A stretch of 64,000 nucleotides of DNA from the NCBI GenBank assembly GCA_037445225.1, contig JBBIKW010000016.1, positions 1 through 64,000 on the forward strand. The letters are read 5' to 3'. The notes below the pieces were generated by a model. That model saw only the letters and a program-made list of their open reading frames with translations. It was not told the origin of the DNA and ran no database searches. A program made the position numbers and the translations under genes. Origin of the DNA: M3007 sp037445225. GTDB lineage: Bacteria > Bacteroidota > Bacteroidia > Chitinophagales > Saprospiraceae. This document shows, one piece after another, positions 1 to 9,347 of the stretch (position 1 is the stretch's first letter; each line of letters begins with the position of its first letter).

Positions 1-5
1 AGAGC

Positions 6-120
6 AGTTGGTGCCTATAGCGACGGGGTTCACCTCTTCCCATTCCGAACAGAGTCGTTAAGCCCGCCAGCGCCGATGGTACTGCGGTCGATGCCGCGGG
101 AGAGTAGGTCGGTGCCAACT
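6..120 (+). rRNA. rrf: 5S ribosomal RNA
   Basis: The first 120 bases carry the conserved 5S core around CCGAACAGAG and the 3' GGGAGAGTAGGTCGGTGCC. The two ends pair over about ten bases (AGTTGGTGCC with GGTGCCAACT, allowing G-U), closing helix I and setting the boundaries. The 23S and 16S genes should lie immediately to the left, outside the window. Confidence 0.95.
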
Positions 121-133
121 AAAAAATTGTCTC

Positions 134-176
134 TCGCCTTCCAGCCTTCGTGGCTGTGAAGGCGATTTTTTTTTTT
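134..176 (+). terminator. Intrinsic terminator of the rRNA operon
   Basis: A GC-rich hairpin, TCGCCTTCCAGCC with a TTCG loop and an imperfect complementary arm ending in GGCGA, is followed by eleven T residues. It lies 14 bases after the 5S gene. The stop codon of the convergent helicase gene begins inside the T-run, so the structure may serve both strands. Confidence 0.85.
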
Positions 177-3093
177 ATTCTAAGAGCTGCTCTACATCCT
201 CTCTGCTCAACGCAAGCCATCCTGTCGGCTCCTCAAAGAGCTGTTCTCCTATTTGCCTCTTGCGCTCCTGCAAGTCCAAAATCTTTTCTTCAATGCTTTC
301 GCGGGCAACGAAGCGCAGCACGTGGACTGGCCTACTTTGCCCAATGCGATGCGCTCTGGCAATAGCCTGTTGCTCCACGGCAGGGTTCCACCAAGGGTCT
401 AGGATGAAAATGTAATCGGCTGCTGTCAAGTTTAGGCCCGTTCCCCCAGCTTTAAAGGTCATAAAAAGGGCTTGTACCTCTCGCATTGTTTGGAAGCGCT
501 CGACTTGTCGAGCGCGTTCTCCTTCTGGAGTTTCTCCCGTCAGCCACGCAAATGGGTATCGACTCGCTTCAAAGTGCGCGCGAAAAAGCCGCAGGTGCTT
601 TTCGAAGCTGCTGAAAAAAAGCACTTTATGTCCGGCTCGCCGAATGCCATCCCATTGGCCAAGTACATCTTCAAACTTTCCGCTTGGCAATCGGCTCTCG
701 GGGTGTACCAAGGCGGGATGATTGGCCATTTGCCGCAGGCGAGTCAGCTCTCGAAGTGCCCTTGCCCTCGTTTTAGGTGTGTCAAATAAGGCTAAGATTT
801 CATTGCGTGCGGCTGCCTTAATGCGCTCATACTCCCGGCGCTGTTCCGACAACATTTCAGAGTAAAAAACCTGTTCTATCAATGCCGGCAATTCAGGTGC
901 TACCTCCTCTTTGGTTCGGCGCAAGAAAAAAGGTCGGACCATATCGAACAGGCGGCGCTTGGCTGCTTCCTCACCTCGTTTTTCGATAGGAACTATGTAG
1001 TTTTCCTGAAAGTGCCGAAAAGAACCCAGCGCGGAGGGGCTTAGGAATGCCATCTGCGTCCACAAATCGGCCAATGCGTTTTCGATAGGAGTACCCGATA
1101 GCGAAATCCGGTACTCGCTTCGAAGCGATCGAACGACTTTCGAAATTTCAGCGCGGGGGTTCTTTATTTGCTGGCTCTCATCTAAGACGATAACTCGCCA
1201 GGAAAGGCGGCTCAACAGCGCCAGGTCTTGGCGCGCCGTGTGGTATGTGGTCAGCACGACGTCGTGCCCGGCGATAGCCCGAGTATCGCGCAAGCGGGTG
1301 TGCCCTACATGGGCATAGACAAATAGGGTGGGCGCAAACCGCTCTAATTCGCGCCGCCAATTGAAAACCAGCGAAGTAGGCAAGATGACTAAAGCCTGTA
1401 GCGGACGAAGTTCATCTTGGTAAACTTCGAAGAGGGATAACTGCCGAAAGGCCTCCAGTGGATTTTCTCGCGAAGCTGTTAAGGGCTTTTGAAGTCTCTT
1501 GCTTTCTTGTTTTAAGTGAAGCAGGACGGCGATTGCCTGAAGCGTCTTCCCTAATCCCATATCATCGGCTAAGCAAGCGCCAAAACCCTGTTGCAGGCGA
1601 GATAGAATCCATTCTACGCCGTAGTGCTGGTACGGTCGTAAGGACGCTTTCAACTCGGGCGGAGGCACGTATGCTGCGTTGTCCTGCGATTCTTTTAATA
1701 AAGGCTTGCAGGGCCTGTTCTCATCGGGGGGCAACAAAGAGAAAAGACTTTTGGGCAGGCGCAGCGCTCGATCTTCTTCTACCTGGAGGTGTTGTGCCAA
1801 TGGGCTGTAGCGGGTAAACCATTCCTCGGGAATGCGAAAGTACTGACCTCCTTCGAGGGGATAGTACGGATTGCCGCTGCGCAAATAGGAAACCAGTTCC
1901 CTAAAAGGGATGCGGTAAGGCCCTACCTGAACCTCTCCTTGTAGGTCGAACCAGTCTCCCACGGCTTCCGAAGTGAGGCGGATTTGGTGCGGCAAGAGCA
2001 CCAGGCAGTGTCCTGATACTACTGGTGCCTTTATTTGAAGGCCGGCTTTTTCGAGAGCATCTCGGTGGGCGATGAGCCAATCAATGGTCAAAGAGGGGGC
2101 TGAACCCGCTGGCAGATGGAAGAGGCCGTTCTCTTCTAATAGCCCTAATTCGCAGAGCCGCGCGGCAAATATTCGTTCGCTGGTTCGGTTTCGTTGTATT
2201 ATCTGAATTTCCAAAGCCTCCGTACTGTCATTGACCAAGGAAGCCATGCGCTCTTGTCGACTTTCGTACGGCACTTGCTTGCCGCCATAGTCAAACAAAA
2301 GGCGGAGCCTACACGTATCACCCTTGAGAAAGCTGTCTACCCACTCCAAATAAACCCCTTGGAAAGTAGATAGGGTGCCTACTCGAAAGCCTTCAGCCAC
2401 GATGTCGGCGTGCGCAGCAGCCTTCAGTAGAAATTTCTGAAAAAAGGATTTCACCTGAGAAGAAGGCACATGTATCCAGTCCTTCCCCATAAAGGGGCGG
2501 ATCATTCGCCCCGAAATGCCGCGTATGCAGTACAAATGCCGACCCGACACTATCCATGCCGGTTCGCCGCATGTCAGCGGGAAGAAGCCTTTTTCTCGAA
2601 TAGCCCACTGCTCGGAGGTGTTTTGCAAAACGAGCTGGTAGTCCACGCCTTCGCTTGTTTTGCGAAGGCACAGCTGCGGAAAAAGAGGTTCCTTCTCCGG
2701 TAGAAGCAGCGCTTTGTAAACCAAAGGCTCTCGCTCGGCTTGGACGGTAAGGGGAAGTGAATGAGCGACGGCTTCTTCTAAAAAGCGGCTCAATCGCTTG
2801 TGCAAATAGTCTTCTATCACAGCCCTCGTCTTCTTCGTTTGTAAAAGAGCCCTTAGCGTGGTGCGATTTTTCGCCACAAATCTCCTTTCGAGAAAAGGTA
2901 GAGAAAGCTCCTCTACCCATTCGAGCATCATCTTTAGAGTGTGCTCCGGCACTGCTATTTGGCTTCGAACCTCTGCAACAGTAGCTCTTCGGACGAGATG
3001 AAGAGGGCGCCCTACTTCGTCGTTGCGCACGATATAAGCGGAGGGCAAAAAGAAGAATTCCGAAAACGGTGACAGGTTGAAAACGATGTGCAT
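175..3093 (-). CDS. SNF2-family DEAD/DEAH helicase (ATPase)
   Basis: A 972-residue SNF2-type double-stranded-DNA translocase. The N-terminal half (about 1-480) matches no domain I recognise. The ATPase core follows: Walker A in DDMGLGKTLQAIA near residue 507, a motif II that reads DESQ instead of the usual DEAQ/DEAH near 638, motif III SGTPIENALADLW near 667, and the C-terminal helicase lobe with GGTGLNLTAAD and QAIARAHRIGQ from about 885. Such proteins remodel protein-DNA complexes; the substrate here is unknown. The gene stands alone, convergent with the rRNA operon. The ATG at 3093 is the first in frame and is preceded by an AT-rich spacer. The family call is firm; the cellular role is not known. 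Confidence 0.9.
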   Translation of the reverse strand: MHIVFNLSPFSEFFFLPSAYIVRNDEVGRPLHLVRRATVAEVRSQIAVPEHTLKMMLEWVEELSLPFLERRFVAKNRTTLRALLQTKKTRAVIEDYLHKRLSRFLEEAVAHSLPLTVQAEREPLVYKALLLPEKEPLFPQLCLRKTSEGVDYQLVLQNTSEQWAIREKGFFPLTCGEPAWIVSGRHLYCIRGISGRMIRPFMGKDWIHVPSSQVKSFFQKFLLKAAAHADIVAEGFRVGTLSTFQGVYLEWVDSFLKGDTCRLRLLFDYGGKQVPYESRQERMASLVNDSTEALEIQIIQRNRTSERIFAARLCELGLLEENGLFHLPAGSAPSLTIDWLIAHRDALEKAGLQIKAPVVSGHCLVLLPHQIRLTSEAVGDWFDLQGEVQVGPYRIPFRELVSYLRSGNPYYPLEGGQYFRIPEEWFTRYSPLAQHLQVEEDRALRLPKSLFSLLPPDENRPCKPLLKESQDNAAYVPPPELKASLRPYQHYGVEWILSRLQQGFGACLADDMGLGKTLQAIAVLLHLKQESKRLQKPLTASRENPLEAFRQLSLFEVYQDELRPLQALVILPTSLVFNWRRELERFAPTLFVYAHVGHTRLRDTRAIAGHDVVLTTYHTARQDLALLSRLSWRVIVLDESQQIKNPRAEISKVVRSLRSEYRISLSGTPIENALADLWTQMAFLSPSALGSFRHFQENYIVPIEKRGEEAAKRRLFDMVRPFFLRRTKEEVAPELPALIEQVFYSEMLSEQRREYERIKAAARNEILALFDTPKTRARALRELTRLRQMANHPALVHPESRLPSGKFEDVLGQWDGIRRAGHKVLFFSSFEKHLRLFRAHFEASRYPFAWLTGETPEGERARQVERFQTMREVQALFMTFKAGGTGLNLTAADYIFILDPWWNPAVEQQAIARAHRIGQSRPVHVLRFVARESIEEKILDLQERKRQIGEQLFEEPTGWLALSREDVEQLLE

Positions 3094-3279
3094 CCCACGA
3101 CAGCAATTAGGATAGGTCTCTTAAAAAGAGAGCGAGCGCAGCGCGTGCAAAGCAAAGAAACCGGTCGAATAGAGAGGCACTGAAAATCTGCGCTCTTCGA
3201 CCGTATAATGTTCCTAAGATTCTCGTATACTCCAAAAACGCAGTGCTGAAAAAAAAAATCTTTTTATTTGGGATAAAGC

Positions 3280-3307
3280 TTGTTTTGGTCGAAAAAACAT
3301 ACCTTTG
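3280..3307 (+). promoter_or_regulatory. Candidate Bacteroidota-type promoter of the SusCD operon
   Basis: TTG at 3280-3282, a 17-base gap, then TACCTTTG at 3300-3307, which fits the TAnnTTTG -7 element of Bacteroidota sigma-ABfr promoters. The same 17-base arrangement precedes dnaB and the DUF4231 gene in this window, which supports the reading. Confidence 0.5.
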
Positions 3308-3564
3308 TAGAGCTTTTTACAGCTATTAAACGCTGAGTAGGGGGTAGAAATCGAGTAATAGACTGGATGCTTGGTTTTTATAAAAATAGATATAAAAATT
3401 GGATTAAAATTTTTATATGAAATAATCTAGTTGATTTAAAAAAATACTTCGTAAAATATATTTTTAATCCTAAGGGTTTTAGCCATTTATTCGGACTGCT
3501 TTTTAATCGTATGAAGGAAGCTGTACAAGAAGAAGCCGTTTATGCTGGAAGAAGATCGCGTGTG

Positions 3565-3593
3565 AGAATATCCCACGGCGGGAGCGATATTCT
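3565..3593 (+). promoter_or_regulatory. Inverted repeat in the SusC leader
   Basis: AGAATATC at 3565-3572 and its exact reverse complement GATATTCT at 3586-3593 are separated by 13 bases. No T-run follows, so it is not an ordinary terminator. It could be an operator or an mRNA stem 106 bases before the susC start codon. Confidence 0.35.
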
Positions 3594-3698
3594 GCGGAGT
3601 GAAAGTTTACTGCTTTTCCTTGTCCAAGGGAGAGCGGCAGGTGCTTGTTATTGTGGGAAGGGAAAATACATCAACTTTTAACTAAACCATTCTTAGTT

Positions 3699-6600
3699 AT
3701 GAACAGAGTCGTACTAACCATCCTCCTGTTGGCCTTTTCCGTGGCCGCTGCTTTTTCGCAGCGAACCATCACGGGCAAGGTGACAGATGAGAGCGGGGAA
3801 CCCATGATTGGGGTGACCGTTCGCGCCAAGGGTGCCTCTATAGGCACAACTACGAACACCTCCGGCAATTACACGTTAGAAGTGTTGCCGGGCGTGGAAG
3901 CGCTTATTTTCAGCTACACCGGTTTTGCGAGCAAGGAGGTGCCACTCGACCCGAACTCAAATGTGCTGGACGTTGTCCTGTCGGAAAGCGGGGCGGCGCT
4001 TCAGGAAGTCGTAGTGACGGCGTTAGGCATCAAGCGCGAGAAGAAGGCGCTGGGCTATGCCTCTACGGTGGTAAGCGCGCAGGAAATTGCCGAGAAGCCG
4101 GAGACAGACGTAGCTCGTGCGCTGATCGGCCGCTCGCCGGGCATCAACATTATCAACTCCTCCGGTTTGGCTGGCTCAGGTACTAAGATCAATATTCGCG
4201 GGACGAGCACCATCACGGGTAACTCCCAGCCGCTCTGGGTGGTAGATGGCGTGCCCATTAACACCAGTGCCAACGAGCAAAACTCTTCCTTTGCGGACGG
4301 CAACATCACGCCGACGCGCAACCTCGACTTGGATCCCAACAACATTGAGAGCATCAGTATTCTGCGCGGTTTGAGCGCTACCACACTTTATGGCTCTCAA
4401 GGGCGCAACGGCGTTATCTTGGTGACAACGAAAACCGGGGCCGGTGCCCGCAAGCGCTTTACAGCTTCAGTAAGCCAATCTTACCTCGCCATTCAGGCCT
4501 TTATTCCGGAGTATCAGAATAAATGGGCTAATGGCTTTGACGGGGACTACGGCGAATTCTTCTCCAACTGGGGTTCTCTGTTCACTGGAGAGCGCCCGAG
4601 AAACTTGCCGCGCCACCCCTACTGGGAGCACCGGGCACTGTTCCCTGAGTTTCCGGAGTTCAATCAAGGTGCGGGCCCAAACCCCGGCCCGCAGGGAGGA
4701 TATATCCCGCAGCCGTATCCCAACAATGTAAGAGACTTCTTCCAGACGGGGAACTCGCTAACCACTTCAATCAATGCGGGCGTGAGCGGTGACGTGGGTA
4801 GCTTCAACCTTAGCTTCGGACGTACCGGAGAAACTGGTTACATTGCCAACAACAACCTAGAGCGCTACAACTTCAGCATTGGCGGCATAGCCAACTTGTC
4901 CAAAAAGATAACCTTCACGGGTAACTTCACGTACGTAAAGACCGACTTTGAGACGCCGCCCACTGGCGCTGGATTAGGCAGTAACTCTGCGGGTGGCCCC
5001 TCAGTCTTTGCTAACCTTTTCTATACGCCAAGAAACATCGACCTTATGGGCTGGCCCTACCAGAATCCCGTGACGGGGGCCTCCGTCTACTACCGCAATA
5101 CAGGTGATATCGTTAACCCGAGGTGGCTGTTGGAAAACTCCCGACAAACAAGTAACACCGACCGCTTCTTTAGTGTGCTACGGGCCGACTACAAGCTGCT
5201 CAGCTGGTTGAACATTGCCTATCGGCTGGGCATCGACAACTACAATGAGGACCAAACGTATTACCTACAAAAAGGAGCGGGATCCAGCACGCCCAACCTC
5301 CCTGATTTGGCCAAAGGCTATTTGCGCACGACTTCAGGGCGCAATACGATTCTGGATCACTCCATCATCTTGACTGCCGGAAAGAACATCACCAATGACT
5401 TAGACTTTTCCGCTAACATTGGATTTAATGGCCGCCAAGACGACTACATCCAGTCGGGCGTCGCTAGCTTAGAGCAAGTAGTGTACGGCCTGTTGGAGCA
5501 CCGCAACTTTATCATTTCCAACTCGCGCGATATTCGCCAGGTCAACCTCAACTATCGGCAGCGCCAAGTCATCGCAGGGGTTTTTGCTGACGCTACGTTT
5601 GGGTATAAGAACTACCTCTACCTAAACTTGCAAGGGCGCAACGACTGGGCCTCTACGCACGAGAAAGACTTCCGCAGCCTCTTCTATCCGGGAGCGAGTA
5701 TCTCGTTTATCCCGACCATCGCCTTCCCCGGCTTAGAGTCGCGCACCTTGAACTTTTTGAAGTTACGCGTAGGCTACGGTACTTCGGCCAACTTCGCTCC
5801 ACCGTATCGCACGCGGCCTTTCTTGGCGCTGAACTCGGCAGCTTCTGTAGACGGTACGGGGAACGTCATCACGCTGAGCTTGCCTACTCAACTGGCCAAT
5901 CCAGATTTGCGTCCCGAGCTGCTCGCAGAGTTTGAAGCCGGGATAGACTTCCGGCTGTTGGACAACCGCTTTGGAGTAGAGTTTTCTTACTACGACCGCA
6001 CGGCAAAGGATCAAATTATCACGCGTTCGCTCGACCCTTCCACAGGTTACGATTTTACGACCATTAACGCGGGAACGATTTCTAACAAGGGCGTAGAAAT
6101 CGCTGCTTTTGTAACGCCAATCCGCACTCCGAATGTTACGTGGAACTTGCGGGCCAACTTCACGCGCAACCGCTCCTTAGTGGAGTCGCTGCCCGAAGGC
6201 TCTAAGGAGATTTTGATCTCAGGGTTCAGCAACTTGGGCAATTTTGCTGTAGAGGGTCAGCCTTACGGCGTGATCAAGGGTACCTATGCCGTTCGAAGTG
6301 GTCCGGATGGCCGTACCGGCGATTTCTTGATCACCTCCAATGGCGATTACAAGATATCTCAGGAGATCGATATCATCGGCGATCCGAACCCCGACTACAT
6401 GCTTTCTGGGTTTACGGAACTCACTTTGTTTAGAAATATAACGCTGGGCGGTCAGGTAGACTTCGTAAAAGGCGGACAGATTTTCTCGTATACGGCGGCT
6501 ACTATGGTCGGCCGCGGCGTGGCAAAAGAGCTGGAGGAGTTCAATCCCGAACTACCGGTAATCTTGCCGGGGATCCTTGAAGAGACGGGTGAACCCAACA

Positions 6601-6935
6601 ATATTCCTATGCCGGCATCGGGCCTCTTCTTCGGCAATACCATTATCGGAGGTGGCCCAAACGACCGCGGTATTTTCGACGCGACCCGCCTGCGTATCCG
6701 CGAGGTTTATCTCACCTATAGCCTGCCCAAGAGCTTGTTTAAGAACACATTTATCTCGGGGGCCTCTATTACTGTTATCGCCAACAACCCCTGGTTTCGG
6801 GCTTTCAACACGCCGAGGTACTCGAAAGTGGATCCCGACCGCACGGCCTTTGGAGTCGGCAACGGCTTTGGCTTTGACTTTTTGGGAGGTCCCTCTGCAG
6901 CGCGCTACGGCGTCACAGCTAAAGTTAATTTCTAA
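3699..6935 (+). CDS. SusC/RagA-family TonB-dependent outer-membrane transporter
   Basis: A 1078-residue TonB-dependent receptor that imports an oligomeric nutrient across the outer membrane with its SusD partner. From the chosen ATG the protein begins with a clear signal peptide (MNRVVLTILLLAFSVAAAFS), then a carboxypeptidase-D-like beta domain (TGKVTDESGEPMIGVTV), the SusC-specific plug start (EVVVTALGIKREKKALGYA) and a long beta-barrel ending in phenylalanine (VTAKVNF). An in-frame ATG at 3645 would add 18 residues ahead of the signal peptide and is unlikely. The SusD gene follows after 19 bases. No glycosidase or peptidase lies in the operon, so the substrate cannot be inferred. Confidence 0.95.
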   Translation: MNRVVLTILLLAFSVAAAFSQRTITGKVTDESGEPMIGVTVRAKGASIGTTTNTSGNYTLEVLPGVEALIFSYTGFASKEVPLDPNSNVLDVVLSESGAALQEVVVTALGIKREKKALGYASTVVSAQEIAEKPETDVARALIGRSPGINIINSSGLAGSGTKINIRGTSTITGNSQPLWVVDGVPINTSANEQNSSFADGNITPTRNLDLDPNNIESISILRGLSATTLYGSQGRNGVILVTTKTGAGARKRFTASVSQSYLAIQAFIPEYQNKWANGFDGDYGEFFSNWGSLFTGERPRNLPRHPYWEHRALFPEFPEFNQGAGPNPGPQGGYIPQPYPNNVRDFFQTGNSLTTSINAGVSGDVGSFNLSFGRTGETGYIANNNLERYNFSIGGIANLSKKITFTGNFTYVKTDFETPPTGAGLGSNSAGGPSVFANLFYTPRNIDLMGWPYQNPVTGASVYYRNTGDIVNPRWLLENSRQTSNTDRFFSVLRADYKLLSWLNIAYRLGIDNYNEDQTYYLQKGAGSSTPNLPDLAKGYLRTTSGRNTILDHSIILTAGKNITNDLDFSANIGFNGRQDDYIQSGVASLEQVVYGLLEHRNFIISNSRDIRQVNLNYRQRQVIAGVFADATFGYKNYLYLNLQGRNDWASTHEKDFRSLFYPGASISFIPTIAFPGLESRTLNFLKLRVGYGTSANFAPPYRTRPFLALNSAASVDGTGNVITLSLPTQLANPDLRPELLAEFEAGIDFRLLDNRFGVEFSYYDRTAKDQIITRSLDPSTGYDFTTINAGTISNKGVEIAAFVTPIRTPNVTWNLRANFTRNRSLVESLPEGSKEILISGFSNLGNFAVEGQPYGVIKGTYAVRSGPDGRTGDFLITSNGDYKISQEIDIIGDPNPDYMLSGFTELTLFRNITLGGQVDFVKGGQIFSYTAATMVGRGVAKELEEFNPELPVILPGILEETGEPNNIPMPASGLFFGNTIIGGGPNDRGIFDATRLRIREVYLTYSLPKSLFKNTFISGASITVIANNPWFRAFNTPRYSKVDPDRTAFGVGNGFGFDFLGGPSAARYGVTAKVNF

Positions 6936-6954
6936 CACAAAAAAATGTTGAGCG

Positions 6955-8631
6955 ATGAAAAAAATACTTGCCTTACTGTTTGTAGGTCTGGCGCTCTTTT
7001 CCAACTCCTGTATTATAGAAGAGCTGGACAAAAACTTGGAAAATCCTAACGAAGTCTCTCTTGATCAGCTGGATGTGAACCTCCTACTCAACAAGGCGCA
7101 GTTGGAATTTTCGTCTTTCTATGAAAATGCCAATTACCCTGCCATGGAGCTGTCGCGCATGGTCGCCTTGACGGGAGGGGACTTTTACAACATTGCTTAT
7201 CAGCCGCAGAGCTTTAATGCGCTCTGGTTCGATGCTTATCAAGGGGTGCTTGTTCAACTAGAAACTTTGTTGGGCAGAGCAGAGGCTCAGGGTTTGACCC
7301 TGCATTCAGGGATTGCCAAGGTGATGAAAGCATATGTGCTGCTCACGTTGGTTGACCTGTTTGGCGACGTCCCCTATTCCCAAGCCCTCAAGGGTGCAGA
7401 AGGCCCAGAGGCGTTCAATCCAGCGGCTGATGACGATAAGGATGTATATAATGCCGCCTTAGAAATATTGGACGCAGCTATCAGTGATTTGGACAAGACT
7501 CCGCCACCGCTGACGCCGCGCGATATCTTTTACAATGGCGATAGGGCGAAGTGGAAAGCGTTGGCAAATACGCTCAAGTTGAAGGCGTATATAAATCTTC
7601 GCTTAACCGACGCCACGGTAAAGGGTAAAATCGAGAGTTTGCTGACGCAAGACCTCATCGATACGGACGCCGAGGAATTTACTTACAAATGGAGTACGGC
7701 TTCCGTTCCCATTCGTGCGCGCCATCCTCTATATCGCCAGATGTACCGGGCTACGGGAGGGGATGCCGCCGGTTACTTGAACAACTACTATATGCTGGTG
7801 TGCTACAAGGATCCGCGCAAAGGGGTGGAAGATCCCCGCTGGCGCTATTACTTCTACCGCCAAGTGGGCAGCATTGCTAAAGCGCTTGAAGACGAGCCGG
7901 AATCTATCCCTTGCGTATTTCAGCCACGCCCAGCGCACTATCCTGTAGACGTGCCGTTTTGCGCTTTTGACCCGGGCTTCTTCGGCCGCGACCACGGCGA
8001 CGACTCGGGTATTCCACCGGACGGCCGCGCCTTGACGTGCTTTGGCGTATACCCCGCCGGAGGGCGTGCAGACACTAACAAAGACGACCCCAACTACCAA
8101 GGTCTGTCTCAGCAGGGGCAAGGGGCCAACGGTGCCGGAATCTCTCCCATCTGGATGGCCAGCTTTACCGAGTTCTTAAAAGCAGAGGCCGCGCTGATGT
8201 TAGGAACGCCGGGCGACCCGAAAGCACTGATGGAATCGGGAATAAGGAAATCCATCGCGCGCGTGCGCTCTTTCGCTGCCTCTAAGGGCCAATCGCTGCC
8301 GGCCGGTTTGGAGCCCAACGAGGCGGACTATCTAAACGCAGTGCTTGCGCTGTACGACAACGCCGCTACCCAGGACGACAAACTCGACGTCATCATGCGG
8401 GAATACTACGTCGCCTTATGGGGTAACGGTATTGAGGCGTACAACATGTATCGCCGCACGGGTAAGCCCAGAGGCATTCAGCCAATGCTGTCGGTCAACC
8501 CGGGTACGTTCATCCGCTCCTTTATCTATCCGGCCGACTATGTCAACCTGAACAGCTCGGCCCGCCAGAAAAACATCGGTGGATTCAACCCGGTATTCTG
8601 GGACAACAATCCGGAGAATTTCTGCTATTAA
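6955..8631 (+). CDS. SusD/RagB-like surface lipoprotein
   Basis: A 558-residue nutrient-binding lipoprotein that forms the lid of the SusC channel. The signal peptide ends in a lipobox with Cys19 (LFSNSC), followed at once by acidic residues (IIEELDK), as in surface-exposed Bacteroidota lipoproteins. The helical repeats and the stretch around LVDLFGDVPYSQAL are typical of the SusD-like family with TPR-like folds. It starts 19 bases after susC and is followed by a small lipoprotein gene, so the three form one operon. Confidence 0.93.
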   Translation: MKKILALLFVGLALFSNSCIIEELDKNLENPNEVSLDQLDVNLLLNKAQLEFSSFYENANYPAMELSRMVALTGGDFYNIAYQPQSFNALWFDAYQGVLVQLETLLGRAEAQGLTLHSGIAKVMKAYVLLTLVDLFGDVPYSQALKGAEGPEAFNPAADDDKDVYNAALEILDAAISDLDKTPPPLTPRDIFYNGDRAKWKALANTLKLKAYINLRLTDATVKGKIESLLTQDLIDTDAEEFTYKWSTASVPIRARHPLYRQMYRATGGDAAGYLNNYYMLVCYKDPRKGVEDPRWRYYFYRQVGSIAKALEDEPESIPCVFQPRPAHYPVDVPFCAFDPGFFGRDHGDDSGIPPDGRALTCFGVYPAGGRADTNKDDPNYQGLSQQGQGANGAGISPIWMASFTEFLKAEAALMLGTPGDPKALMESGIRKSIARVRSFAASKGQSLPAGLEPNEADYLNAVLALYDNAATQDDKLDVIMREYYVALWGNGIEAYNMYRRTGKPRGIQPMLSVNPGTFIRSFIYPADYVNLNSSARQKNIGGFNPVFWDNNPENFCY

Positions 8632-8665
8632 AAACACAATTCCTTACACAAAAAAGGTCCTACCT

Positions 8666-9250
8666 ATGAAATACATCTCTGTGCTTTTTCTAAGTGTAGT
8701 GCTCCTGAGCGCTTGTACCGATCCGGAGCTAGATCCCTTCCAGCTGGATAAGATCAAGAAGGGCTCGATCATCGCCCTACGCGGACAGGCGGCGGTCAAC
8801 CTCAACAATCTGGCGTTTAGAGGGGCTGTAGATACGTTTAGCGTTTCGGGTAACATCGATGCTGAAAAGTTTGAGTTTGACGCGGCTTTCCTTTCCGATG
8901 ACTTAAACAGTTTGGATAAAGTGGATATCTACGCTCGACAAACGCCAACATCTGCCCGCGCGCGAATCACTACCGTGGCGGGCACAGCCTTTACGCTTCG
9001 GCCAGATATCGACAAGAAGTATCCCAGCGCATTTATTGAAATACCGCTACGGGATATTTTGACCGCGCTGAATATCTCTATCAACGACATCGACCCGAAC
9101 GATCCCGGTAAGGCGTACCTCTACATTGAGAGCGACCTAACACTGAAGGACGGCACTATCGTCCCGGCTAGTGCCATCGTGAACGAGGGTCTGTTCCAGA
9201 GCAGCATCTTCTATCCGGCGCATAACCTGCGCTATTTGGCAAAGCCGTAG
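8666..9250 (+). CDS. Lipoprotein of the SusCD operon, unknown function
   Basis: A 194-residue protein with a lipoprotein signal peptide and Cys17 (VVLLSACTDPELDP), followed by acidic residues that suggest surface display. The ATG at 8666 is chosen because it starts the signal peptide directly; a longer frame reaching back into susD would bury it. The rest is predicted mostly beta with no domain I recognise. Third genes of this kind in SusCD operons often encode accessory surface glycan- or peptide-binding proteins, which is the likely role here by position only. It lies 34 bases after susD and just before a terminator. Confidence 0.85.
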   Translation: MKYISVLFLSVVLLSACTDPELDPFQLDKIKKGSIIALRGQAAVNLNNLAFRGAVDTFSVSGNIDAEKFEFDAAFLSDDLNSLDKVDIYARQTPTSARARITTVAGTAFTLRPDIDKKYPSAFIEIPLRDILTALNISINDIDPNDPGKAYLYIESDLTLKDGTIVPASAIVNEGLFQSSIFYPAHNLRYLAKP

Positions 9251-9289
9251 CGCTTTGCCTTCGATGGTAGGGCGTTAGTGAAACGTTAT

Positions 9290-9329
9290 AGGGCGCCTCG
9301 CGCAGGGATGTGGGGGGCGCTCTCTTTTT
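9290..9329 (+). terminator. Terminator of the SusCD operon
   Basis: AGGGCGCC at 9290-9297 pairs imperfectly with GGCGCTCT at 9316-9323, followed by CTTTTTG. It lies between the convergent lipoprotein gene and the OmpA-like gene. Confidence 0.55.
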
Positions 9330-9347
9330 GTCCAGGGGAGCTGGGTA

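Larger units (their letters stand above)
3094..3698. other. AT-rich intergenic region between the helicase and the SusC gene
   Basis: About 600 bases with no credible gene. The segment from roughly 3240 to 3480 is strikingly AT-rich compared with the genes on both sides. It holds a candidate promoter (3280-3307) and, nearer to susC, an 8-bp inverted repeat (3565-3593). If that promoter is used, the susC message has a leader of nearly 400 bases, long enough for RNA-based control. No known riboswitch was recognised. Confidence 0.6.
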
